From: Bacillota bacterium
GTDB taxonomy: Bacteria > Bacillota > Clostridia > Christensenellales > Aristaeellaceae
Direction: 5' to 3'
Assembly (NCBI GenBank): GCA_023416655.1
Contig: JAEZHK010000050.1
Location: 1-49,132 of the forward strand
DNA: 49,132 bases
Notes under the pieces: model-generated
The model's database searches: none
The model's input: only the letters and a program-made list of their open reading frames with translations
What the model was told of the DNA's origin: nothing
Program-made: the position numbers and the translations under genes
In this document: positions 25,167 to 33,284 of the stretch, one piece after another
Numbering within the stretch: position 1 is the first letter of the stretch
Layout: every line of letters begins with the position of its first letter

Positions 25167-25799
25167 TCAGATCAGGCTCCGCACGGCCAGATACACAAAG
25201 TTGCCGCCAAAGTACACGAGCAGGCAGCCAAGGCCGATGACAATCCCCCGGTACAGGCGCTCGCTGATGAACCTGCGCGTCTTCCCGATGAGGGTGGAAA
25301 TCGCGCCGTACCAGAGGAAATCCGCCAGGATGTGCCCCAGATAGAACACCGCGACGCCCGCGACGCCAAAGGACTTGTACGCCCCCAGCAAAAAACCCAG
25401 GCCGATGATCGCCCACCAGAGCAGAAAATATGGGTTGGAGGCGCTGATGAGGAAACCCGACAGGATCATGCCCCTCGAGCCGCGACGCCCCCCTTCCACT
25501 TTGATATGGACCTTGTTTTTGATGGCGCTGCTGATCATGTCATACCCCAAGTAGACCAGCAGCAGGCCGCCGACCATGCCGATGGCGGTCTGCGCCGCGT
25601 CCGACTGCAGCAGCGCGTCAAAGCCCAGAAAGATCAAGCCGATCAGCGCCATTTCGAGGATCGCGTGGCCGAGCATGATCAGAAAGCCCGCCTTCGGGCC
25701 GCTGACCAGGGACTGCCGGATGGTGTATGTGAGCACCGGGCCGGGCATGATGGCCCCGGAAAAGGCGATCCCCAGCGCGGTCAGAAAGAGCGTTGCCAT
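25167..25799 (-). CDS. LysE-family translocator
   Basis: A 210-residue inner-membrane exporter of the LysE/RhtB superfamily, which moves amino acids or related metabolites out of the cell. The N-terminal TM with FSGAIMPGPVLTYTIRQSL is the family signature. Six hydrophobic segments are visible, including VGGLLLVYLGYDMISSAI and FLISASNPYFLLWWAIIGLG. Start at 25799 because GGGAGG lies seven bases before; the longer frame adds only a charged non-membrane stretch. Between the GNAT and GH42 genes on the same strand; a functional link to galactoside use is not evident. Confidence 0.9.
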   Translation of the reverse strand: MATLFLTALGIAFSGAIMPGPVLTYTIRQSLVSGPKAGFLIMLGHAILEMALIGLIFLGFDALLQSDAAQTAIGMVGGLLLVYLGYDMISSAIKNKVHIKVEGGRRGSRGMILSGFLISASNPYFLLWWAIIGLGFLLGAYKSFGVAGVAVFYLGHILADFLWYGAISTLIGKTRRFISERLYRGIVIGLGCLLVYFGGNFVYLAVRSLI

Positions 25800-25852
25800 G
25801 GGCCAGCCTCCCGCTTTCTTTCGGTATGGATCACTCAAAGCCTTGACCGGCC

Positions 25853-26332
25853 TCAGGGCAGCGGCATCTCCATAAAGCCGACCGTGAACGGCAGGTGTTC
25901 AAACTTCTGTGTGCCGGTATGGATGAAGCCGAGGTTTTCATACCAGGCCTTGAGCAGCGCGCCTTCCTCGATGATGCCGATGGTCATTTTGCGCTTTCCG
26001 AAATCTTGGGCGGTGACCCGCTTCGCGTGTTCGACCAGCGCCCGGCCGATCCCGCCGTGCCGGTAGCCGGGCAGCACGGCGAGCAGCTTCATCTCGCAAC
26101 TGTCCTCCATGGGCCGGACCGATACAAAGCCCACGAAGCGCCCGTCCGCCACATAGGCGACCATCGGGTTGCCGAACGCAAAGTCCCGCTCCAGCCTGTC
26201 GAGCTTCATGAAAGAGGAATGGCCGGGGCAGTTCTCCTCTGTAAACCCAAAATCCTCCGCGACGGTCGCGAAGCTTGAGCGGATGACCTCCAGGCACTTA
26301 TCCAGTTCATCCTTTTGAACGCGCACGATCAT
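25853..26332 (-). CDS. GNAT-family N-acetyltransferase
   Basis: A 159-residue acetyl-CoA-dependent acyltransferase. The acetyl-CoA loop is LLAVLPGYRHGGIGRALVEH (about 84-103) and motif B is GALLKAWYENLGFIHTGT near 126-143. The acceptor (amine, small molecule or protein) cannot be predicted. It is the first gene of the GNAT-LysE-GH42 run, 54 bases before the LysE gene. An acetyltransferase beside an exporter could mean detoxification by acetylation and export, which is inference. Confidence 0.88.
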   Translation of the reverse strand: MIVRVQKDELDKCLEVIRSSFATVAEDFGFTEENCPGHSSFMKLDRLERDFAFGNPMVAYVADGRFVGFVSVRPMEDSCEMKLLAVLPGYRHGGIGRALVEHAKRVTAQDFGKRKMTIGIIEEGALLKAWYENLGFIHTGTQKFEHLPFTVGFMEMPLP

Positions 26333-26417
26333 ACCCGTTCCCCCATCCCAAAGCGTTTACGGCCATTATACTATCAGCGCGCATAAATATCCAGAGGAAT
26401 CGATGCGCCCGCGCCGC

Positions 26418-26456
26418 CAAAAAGAAACGACCGGCAAGCCTTATTGGTTTGCCGGT
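26418..26456 (-). terminator. terminator of the Gfo/Idh-FMN dehydrogenase pair
   Basis: An 11-bp stem containing ACCGGCAA (26430-26440 with 26446-26456), followed on the minus strand by CGTTTCTTTTTGG. Confidence 0.85.
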
Positions 26457-26467
26457 AAAAGTCCGGT

Positions 26468-27364
26468 TCAGCCGCCCCAGATGACCGATCGGTCGATGTG
26501 GGCGATGTCAGGCGACCCGGTGCGCGCCATCGCGCCCGCGAGCTCCCTCGTCATCTGCCGCATGTACTTGAAGGCGCCTTCCGCGCCCTCCTTCTTCAGC
26601 GGTTCCAGCACGGCGCGCCCCACGCACACGGCGGTTGCGCCCAGCGCCAGCGCCTTGAACGCGTCGTAGCCCGTCGCGATGCCGCAGTCCACGAAGATGG
26701 GCATTTCGGAGCCTACCGCGTTTACGATCCTGGGCAGGATCTGAAGCGGCGGCACGGCGTAGTCCATGATGCCGTGATGGTGCGAGACCATGATGCCCTT
26801 CACGCCCGCCTTCGCGCATTTCTCCGCGTCCCGCTCGCTCAGCACGCCCTTGACCACGAATGGCAGGCCCTCCGCCGCCTCGACGAACGCTTTCAGTTGC
26901 TCGTGTGTCTTGGGCCGCATCGCGTCGTCCAGCACCAAATCGTACTCCCCGGCGCGGCTAAAGCTGTGGTCGATGTCCATGCCCACGGCCAGCGCGCCCG
27001 CGCGCCGCGCGTGGGCGATCTGCTCAAAGACGCGCGCGTCGTCCTTGTAGGGCTTGATGATCTTGATGGTGGCCGCGCCGGTTTCGAGGATGTGCTCCAG
27101 CTCTTCCCCGCTGCCCATGCCGGCCCAGTTCACCGCGTTCATCCGGCGGGCGGCGCGCGCGATCTCCGCCATGCCGTCGTCGCGATAATTTGACAGGTGA
27201 GAGAACGCCGCCACCATGACGGGCGTATCAAAGCGCCTGCCGTACAGCTTAAGTTCCGTGGAAGGCAGGACGCCGTCCAGATGCCGCATCTCAATGCGCA
27301 GGGAATCCAGGTATTCCCGGGTGATGCGGTTGGAATCGCCCGGATTGAATGCTTTCTGCTCCAT
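26468..27364 (-). CDS. FMN-dependent alpha-hydroxy-acid dehydrogenase-like protein, altered active site
   Basis: A 298-residue TIM-barrel flavoprotein of the lactate oxidase/glycolate oxidase fold. Retained: VVKGVLSERDA (strand with FMN-contact Lys), IFVDCGIATGYDAFKALALG and VCVGRAVLEPL (FMN phosphate). Altered: the catalytic block, normally SNHGGRQLD, reads SHHHGIMDYAVP. The general base His is kept, but the substrate-carboxylate Arg is Ile. It also lacks about 60 residues against typical members. The substrate is therefore probably not an ordinary 2-hydroxy acid. ATG at 27364 chosen over GTG at 27373 by ribosome-site spacing. 27 bases after the Gfo/Idh gene, in one operon with it. Confidence 0.82.
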   Translation of the reverse strand: MEQKAFNPGDSNRITREYLDSLRIEMRHLDGVLPSTELKLYGRRFDTPVMVAAFSHLSNYRDDGMAEIARAARRMNAVNWAGMGSGEELEHILETGAATIKIIKPYKDDARVFEQIAHARRAGALAVGMDIDHSFSRAGEYDLVLDDAMRPKTHEQLKAFVEAAEGLPFVVKGVLSERDAEKCAKAGVKGIMVSHHHGIMDYAVPPLQILPRIVNAVGSEMPIFVDCGIATGYDAFKALALGATAVCVGRAVLEPLKKEGAEGAFKYMRQMTRELAGAMARTGSPDIAHIDRSVIWGG

Positions 27365-27391
27365 GTTGACCACGCCTTTCGCCTTGGATCG

Positions 27392-28357
27392 TTACAATAG
27401 TCCGCACTGCGACCGGATGATGTCCGCCGCGCGGGCAAAATCGATGGTATCCTTCATCGGGATCAGCGGGCTCTCGGTAAGCCCTCTCCTGTAGAGGTCC
27501 ACGACGTGCTCGATTTCGTGCACGAAGCCCTCCTCCTGATCGTCGGTGAAGGTTTCAAGCACTTCACCTTCCTCGCTGAGAAGCTCGCACTTTCTGGAGC
27601 GGAGGAACCGGTGGACGTTGATGGACCCCTTCGTGCCGTAGATGTGGGCCGTCTCGCTGGTCTTGACGCCTACGGAGGTCACCGCGCTGGCGAGCGCGCC
27701 GCCAGGGAAGCGCAGCGCCATCACGACGGCCTCGTCCACGCCGTTCGGGGCTTTGCGGGCAACCGCCTTGATCTCTTCCGGCGCTTCGCCCAGAATGCCC
27801 GTGACGAAATCGTACGGGTAGACGCCCGCGTCGAAAAGCGCGCCGCCCGCCGTCTCGGGATTATATAACCTGTGCTTCGGGTCGTATGGGAAGTTGAAGC
27901 AGAACGCCGCGTCCAGCAGCTTGACCTCGCCGATGGCCCCGCTTCGCGCCCACTCCCTGGCCTTCAGGAAGGCGGGGAGGCACCGGGTCCACATGGCCTC
28001 CATGACCAGCACGCCCTTTTCCCGCGCCAGTTCCGTCAGCGCGACCGCTTCCTTCTCTGAAATGAAGAACGGCTTTTCGCAGATGACGGGCTTGCCGTGC
28101 TCCACACACAGTTTGGCCGCTTCATAGTGATAATTGTGGACCAGCGAAATGTAGACGATCTCCACGTCCGGGTCCCGGACCAGGTCCAGATAGCTTCCGT
28201 AGGCCTTTTGCCCACCGAAGCTTTCAATCATTTCCCGCGCCCGGGCCTCATCCCTGGCCGCCGCGGCGTACAATTCTCCGCTCTCCGACAGCCTCAGCGC
28301 CCCGGCGAACCTCCGCGCAATGCCACCGCACCCCAGCATGCCAAATTTCGTCTTCAT
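27392..28357 (-). CDS. Gfo/Idh/MocA-family oxidoreductase
   Basis: A 321-residue NAD(P)-dependent dehydrogenase for sugars, inositols or related cyclic polyols. N-terminal Rossmann motif FGMLGCGGIARRFAGAL; the conserved CEKPFFIS (about 92-99) with catalytic Lys; C-terminal alpha/beta domain with GGALFDAGVYPYDF, where the Asp/His region sits. Start at 28357 has AAAGGTG six bases before; the frame runs on to 28573 only because it enters a decayed sugar-kinase gene. Cotranscribed with the FMN enzyme. The substrate is unknown. Confidence 0.88.
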   Translation of the reverse strand: MKTKFGMLGCGGIARRFAGALRLSESGELYAAAARDEARAREMIESFGGQKAYGSYLDLVRDPDVEIVYISLVHNYHYEAAKLCVEHGKPVICEKPFFISEKEAVALTELAREKGVLVMEAMWTRCLPAFLKAREWARSGAIGEVKLLDAAFCFNFPYDPKHRLYNPETAGGALFDAGVYPYDFVTGILGEAPEEIKAVARKAPNGVDEAVVMALRFPGGALASAVTSVGVKTSETAHIYGTKGSINVHRFLRSRKCELLSEEGEVLETFTDDQEEGFVHEIEHVVDLYRRGLTESPLIPMKDTIDFARAADIIRSQCGLL

Positions 28358-28453
28358 CCCCATCACCTTTCCAATGAAAAGTTTCCGGCTTGCGCCGCAG
28401 TCTATCCGGTATCGCGTCCATTCTACCAGAACCTGAAGAAAATGGAAAGGGCG

Positions 28454-28655
28454 CATCCGCGCCCCCCTGAAAACCAGGTTTTTTCCGAGCACGGCGGGCG
28501 AGACCTCGCCGATGCAGTCGCCGGGGTAGACCAGCCGCTGGCAGATCGCCCGTGGGCAGACCGAGCTTGCCAAACAGTTCGTCGTCCCAGCACTTCTACC
28601 GGGTATTCACCAGCTGCGAAATCGATGCCATGTACTCGTTCACCATATATTGACG
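28454..28655 (-). pseudogene. remnant of an FGGY-family carbohydrate kinase
   Basis: Reading the minus strand from about 28655, the translation gives MVNEYMASISQLVNTR, then TAG, then KCWDDELFGKLGLPTGDLP. After a frame change it continues ICQRLVYPGDCIGEVSPAVL. The order matches the middle of rhamnulokinase/xylulokinase-like proteins (EYTxASTTQLLN, WDDELxxxLGIP, PGxxIGEVSP). One in-frame stop, one frameshift and no N- or C-terminal domains remain, so it is dead. It lies upstream of, and on the same strand as, the Gfo/Idh gene, implying a former sugar operon. The rest of 28358-28783 holds only the plus-strand promoter. Confidence 0.6.
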
Positions 28656-28678
28656 CAACATCGATCGCAGACTATAAT
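28650..28678 (+). promoter_or_regulatory. promoter of the plus-strand URO-D-family gene
   Basis: TTGACG (28650-28655), 17 bases, then a perfect TATAAT (28673-28678). It lies at the edge of the dead kinase gene and gives a leader of about 100 bases. Confidence 0.8.
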
Positions 28679-28783
28679 ACCATCAGATTGTTCGATCCGC
28701 ATGGCAAGTCATCAGTTCGGAAGTTGCTTCAGATCAGTCTTTTTAGAACTCCGGATTTCTTATTGAATATCAGGAGGATGGTT

Positions 28784-30193
28784 ATGTTTAAGAATGCGGA
28801 GACTGAAAAACTCTACCACGAGAGGGCAACCCGGTATTGGGCAGCCATGAACAACAAGACGCCCGACAGAATTCCGATGCGATTCCTCATGCAGGAAGCC
28901 GCCGCGCGATACATGGGGGTGACCAACCAGCAGGTCGCCTGCGATTATAACCTTGCGTTTGAAGTGACACGGAAAACCGGGGAGAAGCTGGGCGTGGATT
29001 CCGTGATGCTCAATGCGATCTGGAGCAACTACGGACTGGCGAAATCCGCCTCTTGGAAGTACCTGTATGTCCCAGGCGTAGACATCGGTCCGGATAGCGT
29101 GAATCAGTTCGCCGAGCCGGCAAATGAAGGCGAGCTGTTTCTTCAAAGCGACGAATATGACGAGTTCTGTGAGGATCCGACAGCTTTTCTATTCAACAAA
29201 TGGTTCGCGCGCGCCACGTCACGGCTTGCAAAAACAGGCGAACCGGTGACATTTGATCACAATGTCGCGCTGGTATCCGGGGCGCTGGCCTACGCAAATT
29301 ACATGAACGCGTTTGGGCCTGCCGCCCATAAACTGAAATATGAATCAGGGCTGATCGGCGCAAACGCCGGCATGATCAAGGCCCCGCTCGACATCCTTGC
29401 CGACAAGTTCCGCGGATATGTGGATACCGCGATCGATTCGCTTGAACGCCCGAAAGATGTACTCCGCGCTTGCGAGGCGCTCATGCCCCACATCGTGGCA
29501 AACGCGCTCGCCGGCGCCGACACTTCAAAGCAGGTGCCGATCACCATCTGGGCGCATCGAGGGTGTCTGCCTTTCTTTTCGCAGCAAACATTCGATACGA
29601 TCTTCTGGCCGACGTTAAAACCCGTTTTTGAGGAAATCATTTCGCGTGGCTATCAGATCCTTTTTTATGGCGAAGGAAACTGGGAGCCACATTATCAAAC
29701 GCTTTGCGAACTGCCTGTTGGAAGCATGATTTATCATCTGGACAAAGGGGATCCCGCGAAGGCCGCCAAAGCTTTCAAGGGCCGATTTGCCATCAGTGGA
29801 GGGCTTTCCTACGACGTACTCGCGCGCGGAAGCACCTTGGACGTGCGCGATCATATGAAGAGCCTGTTCGAAATCATGAAGCCGGATGGAGGGTACATTC
29901 TGGATGCGACCGCTCTGATGATGCATGACGTGCGGCCGGAGAACCTTGAAGCGGCGGTTAACTACACGCTGGAACACGGCGTGTATTCCCAAGGTCATGC
30001 CGCGTCCGAGCGTGGCACATGCGAACCGCGGAACATCGCTCCGGGGAAGCGCCCGCCAAACGTCGTAAGGCCGTGGGATGAGGAAAGCGCCTCCTACCGC
30101 AACCTGTGCGGAGACGTCGAGTTGGTCAGGCGCAAATGGCAGGAATGCGACGCGGCGGCGTACAATTACCTCTGGACGACCGTGCTCTGGTGA
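28784..30193 (+). CDS. uroporphyrinogen decarboxylase-family protein (long form)
   Basis: A 469-residue TIM-barrel protein of the HemE/MtaA superfamily. Recognisable parts: KTPDRIPMRFLMQEAAARYMG near the N-terminus (family YxDRVP-like opening), AHRGCLPFFSQQTF in the middle, GRFAISGGLSYDVLARGS and YILDATALMMHDVRPENLEA near the end. The usual methyltransferase zinc motif HxCG appears as HRGC, so a metal-dependent methyl transfer cannot be assumed. Over 100 residues longer than HemE. ATG at 28784 chosen: AGGAGG ends six bases before. A long open frame upstream to 28097 is not coding. No heme-pathway genes are nearby. Its stop touches the stop of the convergent URO-D gene. Confidence 0.8.
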   Translation: MFKNAETEKLYHERATRYWAAMNNKTPDRIPMRFLMQEAAARYMGVTNQQVACDYNLAFEVTRKTGEKLGVDSVMLNAIWSNYGLAKSASWKYLYVPGVDIGPDSVNQFAEPANEGELFLQSDEYDEFCEDPTAFLFNKWFARATSRLAKTGEPVTFDHNVALVSGALAYANYMNAFGPAAHKLKYESGLIGANAGMIKAPLDILADKFRGYVDTAIDSLERPKDVLRACEALMPHIVANALAGADTSKQVPITIWAHRGCLPFFSQQTFDTIFWPTLKPVFEEIISRGYQILFYGEGNWEPHYQTLCELPVGSMIYHLDKGDPAKAAKAFKGRFAISGGLSYDVLARGSTLDVRDHMKSLFEIMKPDGGYILDATALMMHDVRPENLEAAVNYTLEHGVYSQGHAASERGTCEPRNIAPGKRPPNVVRPWDEESASYRNLCGDVELVRRKWQECDAAAYNYLWTTVLW

Positions 30194-31228
30194 TCAAACG
30201 CATTTCGCGGTTTCGTCGTACATGGCGAAGATGTTCTCGATCGGCGTATCCACCTGGAACAAGTGGGACGGCGCGCAGATGTACCCTTTGCCATCGAACG
30301 CCTTTTTGTACCTCGCCACTTCGGCGCGCACCTGGTCAGGCGTACCGTTCACGAGGACCTGCTGGATGTCGATGCCTCCGTGGAAACAGACTTGCCCGTG
30401 AAAATCCCTGGCGAGGACTTCCGGCTGCATGCTCGCGGTGCACGGCTGAATCGGGTCCAGGATATCCACCCCCGCGGCTATCAGATCCGGGATGAACGGG
30501 TGCACCATCCCGCACGAATGGAAGAAGAAGTACGCGCCCAGATCATGGATCGCGTCAGCCATCCGTCTAATGTACGGGATGACAAAGGCATAAAGCATCT
30601 CCCGCGAGATGAGGGTGCTTGTCTGTCCGCCCAAGTCGGTATAGATCAAGAAGATATCGATCCTGCCGTTGCTGGCTTTATATGCGCGCCGGTAATCCTC
30701 CACATAGAAGTTCGTAAATAGATCGCACAGGTAGTGGCAGAGTTCCGGCTCAAGGCTCATGTCCACAAAGAAGTTCTCCATGCCCCGCACAAGGCTGGGC
30801 CGCTCCCAGATGTCTCCGACGCCGTACATGATCGCCCGGCCTTGATACCGGTCGCACAGCCCAGGGATCTCGCCATAATCAAAAGCGTCGTTCTTGGCCC
30901 AATCGAAACTTTTGAAATCTTGCAGGGTCTCGGCATCCGCCAGCGCGCCCACGATGTCTTCCCGCACCGGGCCGTATTCGCTGGGTTTATAAACATAGCG
31001 CTCGCCCCAGTAGTTCTGGTAAAAGCCGTTCATCTTCTTTTCCGGCGGCGTAAGGGCGTTGATGTGCCTAATGTCAGAATCCAGCCGATCCTGCAGCGCA
31101 TCGAAATCATGCTGATTTGTATGGCGATAGATCTTCTGCAGCGTTATGTCTTCCGCGCGAAAGTTGTAGGGGATGCGATCGACAGGCCGTCCCTTCAGCG
31201 TGGCCAATACGCGATCCCGGCTGTTCAT
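30194..31228 (-). CDS. uroporphyrinogen decarboxylase-family protein (short form)
   Basis: A 344-residue URO-D/MtaA-type TIM barrel. Marks: MNSRDRVLATLKGRPVDRIP at the N-terminus, FFHSCGMVHPFIPDLIAAG with the HxCG zinc-type motif (about 233-251), VCFHGGIDIQQVL and a C-terminal GYICAPSHLFQVDTPIEN. These fit the corrinoid- or CoM-methyltransferase branch better than heme synthesis, but no corrinoid protein gene is present. Last gene of the sugar ABC operon, 96 bases after the isomerase gene; start by GGAGGAGG. The sugar context suggests cleavage or demethylation of a modified sugar, which is inference. Confidence 0.85.
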   Translation of the reverse strand: MNSRDRVLATLKGRPVDRIPYNFRAEDITLQKIYRHTNQHDFDALQDRLDSDIRHINALTPPEKKMNGFYQNYWGERYVYKPSEYGPVREDIVGALADAETLQDFKSFDWAKNDAFDYGEIPGLCDRYQGRAIMYGVGDIWERPSLVRGMENFFVDMSLEPELCHYLCDLFTNFYVEDYRRAYKASNGRIDIFLIYTDLGGQTSTLISREMLYAFVIPYIRRMADAIHDLGAYFFFHSCGMVHPFIPDLIAAGVDILDPIQPCTASMQPEVLARDFHGQVCFHGGIDIQQVLVNGTPDQVRAEVARYKKAFDGKGYICAPSHLFQVDTPIENIFAMYDETAKCV

Positions 31229-31324
31229 TGCGAACTTCCTCCTCCGGCATGAAAATGCTTGATCTCTCCGTCCGGCCATCAAAGCGCGTGGCTGAAATGA
31301 ACCGCGTAAACCTGGCCTGGCAAA

Positions 31325-32290
31325 CTAGGCCCACCACATGGCGCCCGGCTTTTCCCGAATCATGACCTTGCTCAAAAGTTCGCAGGCCTTGCGCAGCCCT
31401 TCATCCTTGGACATGAAGCTGTCCTCGTGTTCAATGCTGATGACGCCGTCATAGCCGATGGTCGCCAGTGCGTCCATGATGTTTTTCCAGTAATACTCGC
31501 CATTGCCATACCCGACCGTCCCAAAGACCCACGCCCGGTGTTCCGCGTCGGCGTAATGCTTCGTATCCAGATTGCCGTTTTTGCGGATGTTCCGCGCAGA
31601 AACTCTGGTGTCTTTGGCGTGAACATGGAAGATTGCGTCTCTCAGCGAAAGGATGGCCCCGGGGATGTCAATGCCCTGCCAAATCAGGTGGCTTGGGTCA
31701 AAATTGCTGCCGATTGCATTCCCGACCGCACTTCTGAGCTTCAGCAGCGTTTCAGGGTTGTAAACGCAGAAACCGGGGTGCATTTCAAGCCCGATCTTCG
31801 TCACGCCATAATCGGCCGCTTCACGCGTCGCCCAGGTCCAGTACGGAATCAGGACATCGTTCCACTGGTACTCAAGCATGGACAGGAATTCCTCCGGCCA
31901 AGGACACGTTACCCAATTGGGGGTCTCATCCTTTGGGCCGCCGCCAGGGCATCCCGAAAAATTGGCGATTGTATCGACGCCCAATTCTTTCGCAAGCCGT
32001 ATTGTTTGAAGAAAGGCCTCTTTATGCTTTGCCGCCTCCCCGGGGATGGGGCTGACCGGATTGCCTGAGCAGTTCAGCTGGCTGATGGGCAGGCCAAACC
32101 GGTCCATGGTGTCCTTGAATTCCTGCAGTTTGACGCCACTACTAAGCAGAATGCTCGGGTCGCAGTGCGAGGGGGCGCCCTGTTTTCCGGTATAGAACTC
32201 AACGGCCTCAATCCCCATTGCCTTCACTTTCCCGAGCATATCGGCAAGGGGCAACTCGGCGTAAAGCGCCGTGAACAAGCCCAGCTTCAT
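31325..32290 (-). CDS. sugar phosphate isomerase/epimerase-like TIM-barrel protein
   Basis: A 321-residue xylose-isomerase-like (AP_endonuc_2) enzyme. Strand-end motifs: KAMGIEAVEFYTG, DTIANFSGCPGG, IGLEMHPGFCVYNPET (Glu metal ligand), NFDPSHLIWQGID (Asp/His ligands), IFHVHAKDTRVS (His ligand) and VISIEHEDSF (Glu ligand). These make a complete divalent-metal site, so isomerase or epimerase activity, or a lyase activity as in some C-glycoside enzymes, is likely. Cytoplasmic. It lies 19 bases after the permease gene, and thus probably acts on the imported sugar or its oxidised form. Confidence 0.88.
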   Translation of the reverse strand: MKLGLFTALYAELPLADMLGKVKAMGIEAVEFYTGKQGAPSHCDPSILLSSGVKLQEFKDTMDRFGLPISQLNCSGNPVSPIPGEAAKHKEAFLQTIRLAKELGVDTIANFSGCPGGGPKDETPNWVTCPWPEEFLSMLEYQWNDVLIPYWTWATREAADYGVTKIGLEMHPGFCVYNPETLLKLRSAVGNAIGSNFDPSHLIWQGIDIPGAILSLRDAIFHVHAKDTRVSARNIRKNGNLDTKHYADAEHRAWVFGTVGYGNGEYYWKNIMDALATIGYDGVISIEHEDSFMSKDEGLRKACELLSKVMIREKPGAMWWA

Positions 32291-32309
32291 GATAACACTT
32301 CCTTAAAAA

Positions 32310-33284
32310 CTATTGGCGTATCGCCGGTTTTCGATTGTATATGATGAGTAGTGCGATCAGCATCGCGCCCATGATGATGTTGCGGATGGGTACATCCGTA
32401 TTGATCGATGAAAGGAAGAGGCTTAGCGTCATCAGCATGATCGTCCCGGTAAGCGTTCCAAAATAGCTTGATTTGCCACCGGCAATCATGGAGCCTCCGA
32501 TGACCACCGCGGCGATCGATTGCATTGTGTAGCCGTCAAATGTCGCGATTTGCAGCTGTCTGAAGTATCCCGCGCCCACAAATCCGCCCAGACCGGCGAT
32601 CAGGCCTCCAAACGAATAAGCGAGCATTGTGACGTGCTTTGCGCGTATCCCTGATAGAACGGAAGCCGTAGGGTTCGTGCCAACCATGTTCAGGCGGGAG
32701 CCGTATTGAAAGCGGGTAAGGAATAGCACAAGCAGGATGTAGAACAGGATGGAACAAATGAAGATTCCCGGGAGAAATCCAAAAAACCGCCAAGCAAAGG
32801 CGTCCCCCAACTGCTGCGATACCGTCCCTCTTGGATAGGCGCCGGTAAAAATGGGCTGGAACTTGGTCAGCACATTGGACATGCACAATGTCAAAATCAA
32901 AGCGGGAATTTTGATGTAGGCAACGCCTAGCCCGTTCAGCGTGCCTATAAAGAATCCGAACACAAGGCAGACGAGGATGGCCGGGAGAAGCAACTCATTG
33001 TTCCCATTCATGATTTCAACGGTCAGGCATGCCGTTGTGGACATGATCGCCCCCGTTGAAAGATCAATGCCGCCCGATGTGATGACGACCATTTGTCCGG
33101 CGCTGGCAAACAGCAGCATGGCGGCGTTGGCAAGCACCGCTGCCACGGCTGTGCCCAGGGCGGCGAGCGTAAATTCACCGGGGCGGATCACCATCATGAT
33201 GGCGAACAGCACCACCGCCAGCATAAGCGCCATGATGGATGTATTCGACAGCGAGGAAATCAATTTTTTCGCGGACGCGTTCAT
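32310..33284 (-). CDS. ribose-type ABC transporter permease (second)
   Basis: A 324-residue RbsC-family permease with eight to ten hydrophobic segments. The family block IVITSGGIDLSTGAIMSTTACLTV-like region (about 65-88) and GLIAGLGGFVGAGYFRQLQ, then SIAAVVIGGSMIAGGKSSYFGTL, are typical. It overlaps the first permease gene by four bases. With its neighbour it should form the membrane channel for a pentose, hexose or related polyol. Lower G+C than the genes left of 28 kb. Confidence 0.92.
   Translation of the reverse strand: MNASAKKLISSLSNTSIMALMLAVVLFAIMMVIRPGEFTLAALGTAVAAVLANAAMLLFASAGQMVVITSGGIDLSTGAIMSTTACLTVEIMNGNNELLLPAILVCLVFGFFIGTLNGLGVAYIKIPALILTLCMSNVLTKFQPIFTGAYPRGTVSQQLGDAFAWRFFGFLPGIFICSILFYILLVLFLTRFQYGSRLNMVGTNPTASVLSGIRAKHVTMLAYSFGGLIAGLGGFVGAGYFRQLQIATFDGYTMQSIAAVVIGGSMIAGGKSSYFGTLTGTIMLMTLSLFLSSINTDVPIRNIIMGAMLIALLIIYNRKPAIRQ

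Noticed and set aside
28097..28783. 227-codon upstream extension of the plus-strand URO-D gene
   Set aside because: It runs antisense through the Gfo/Idh gene and the dead kinase; promoter and AGGAGG site point to the start at 28784.
28784..31228. hemE, a heme-biosynthesis role for the URO-D proteins
   Set aside because: Length and motif differences from HemE, HxCG-type or altered metal motifs, sugar-transport context and absence of other heme genes argue against it.
27392..32290. C-glycoside deglycosylase system (DgpA-like Gfo/Idh plus DgpC-like TIM barrel)
   Set aside because: The two genes lie in different transcription units 3 kb apart and no DgpB-like small protein is present; the families are too general for this claim.
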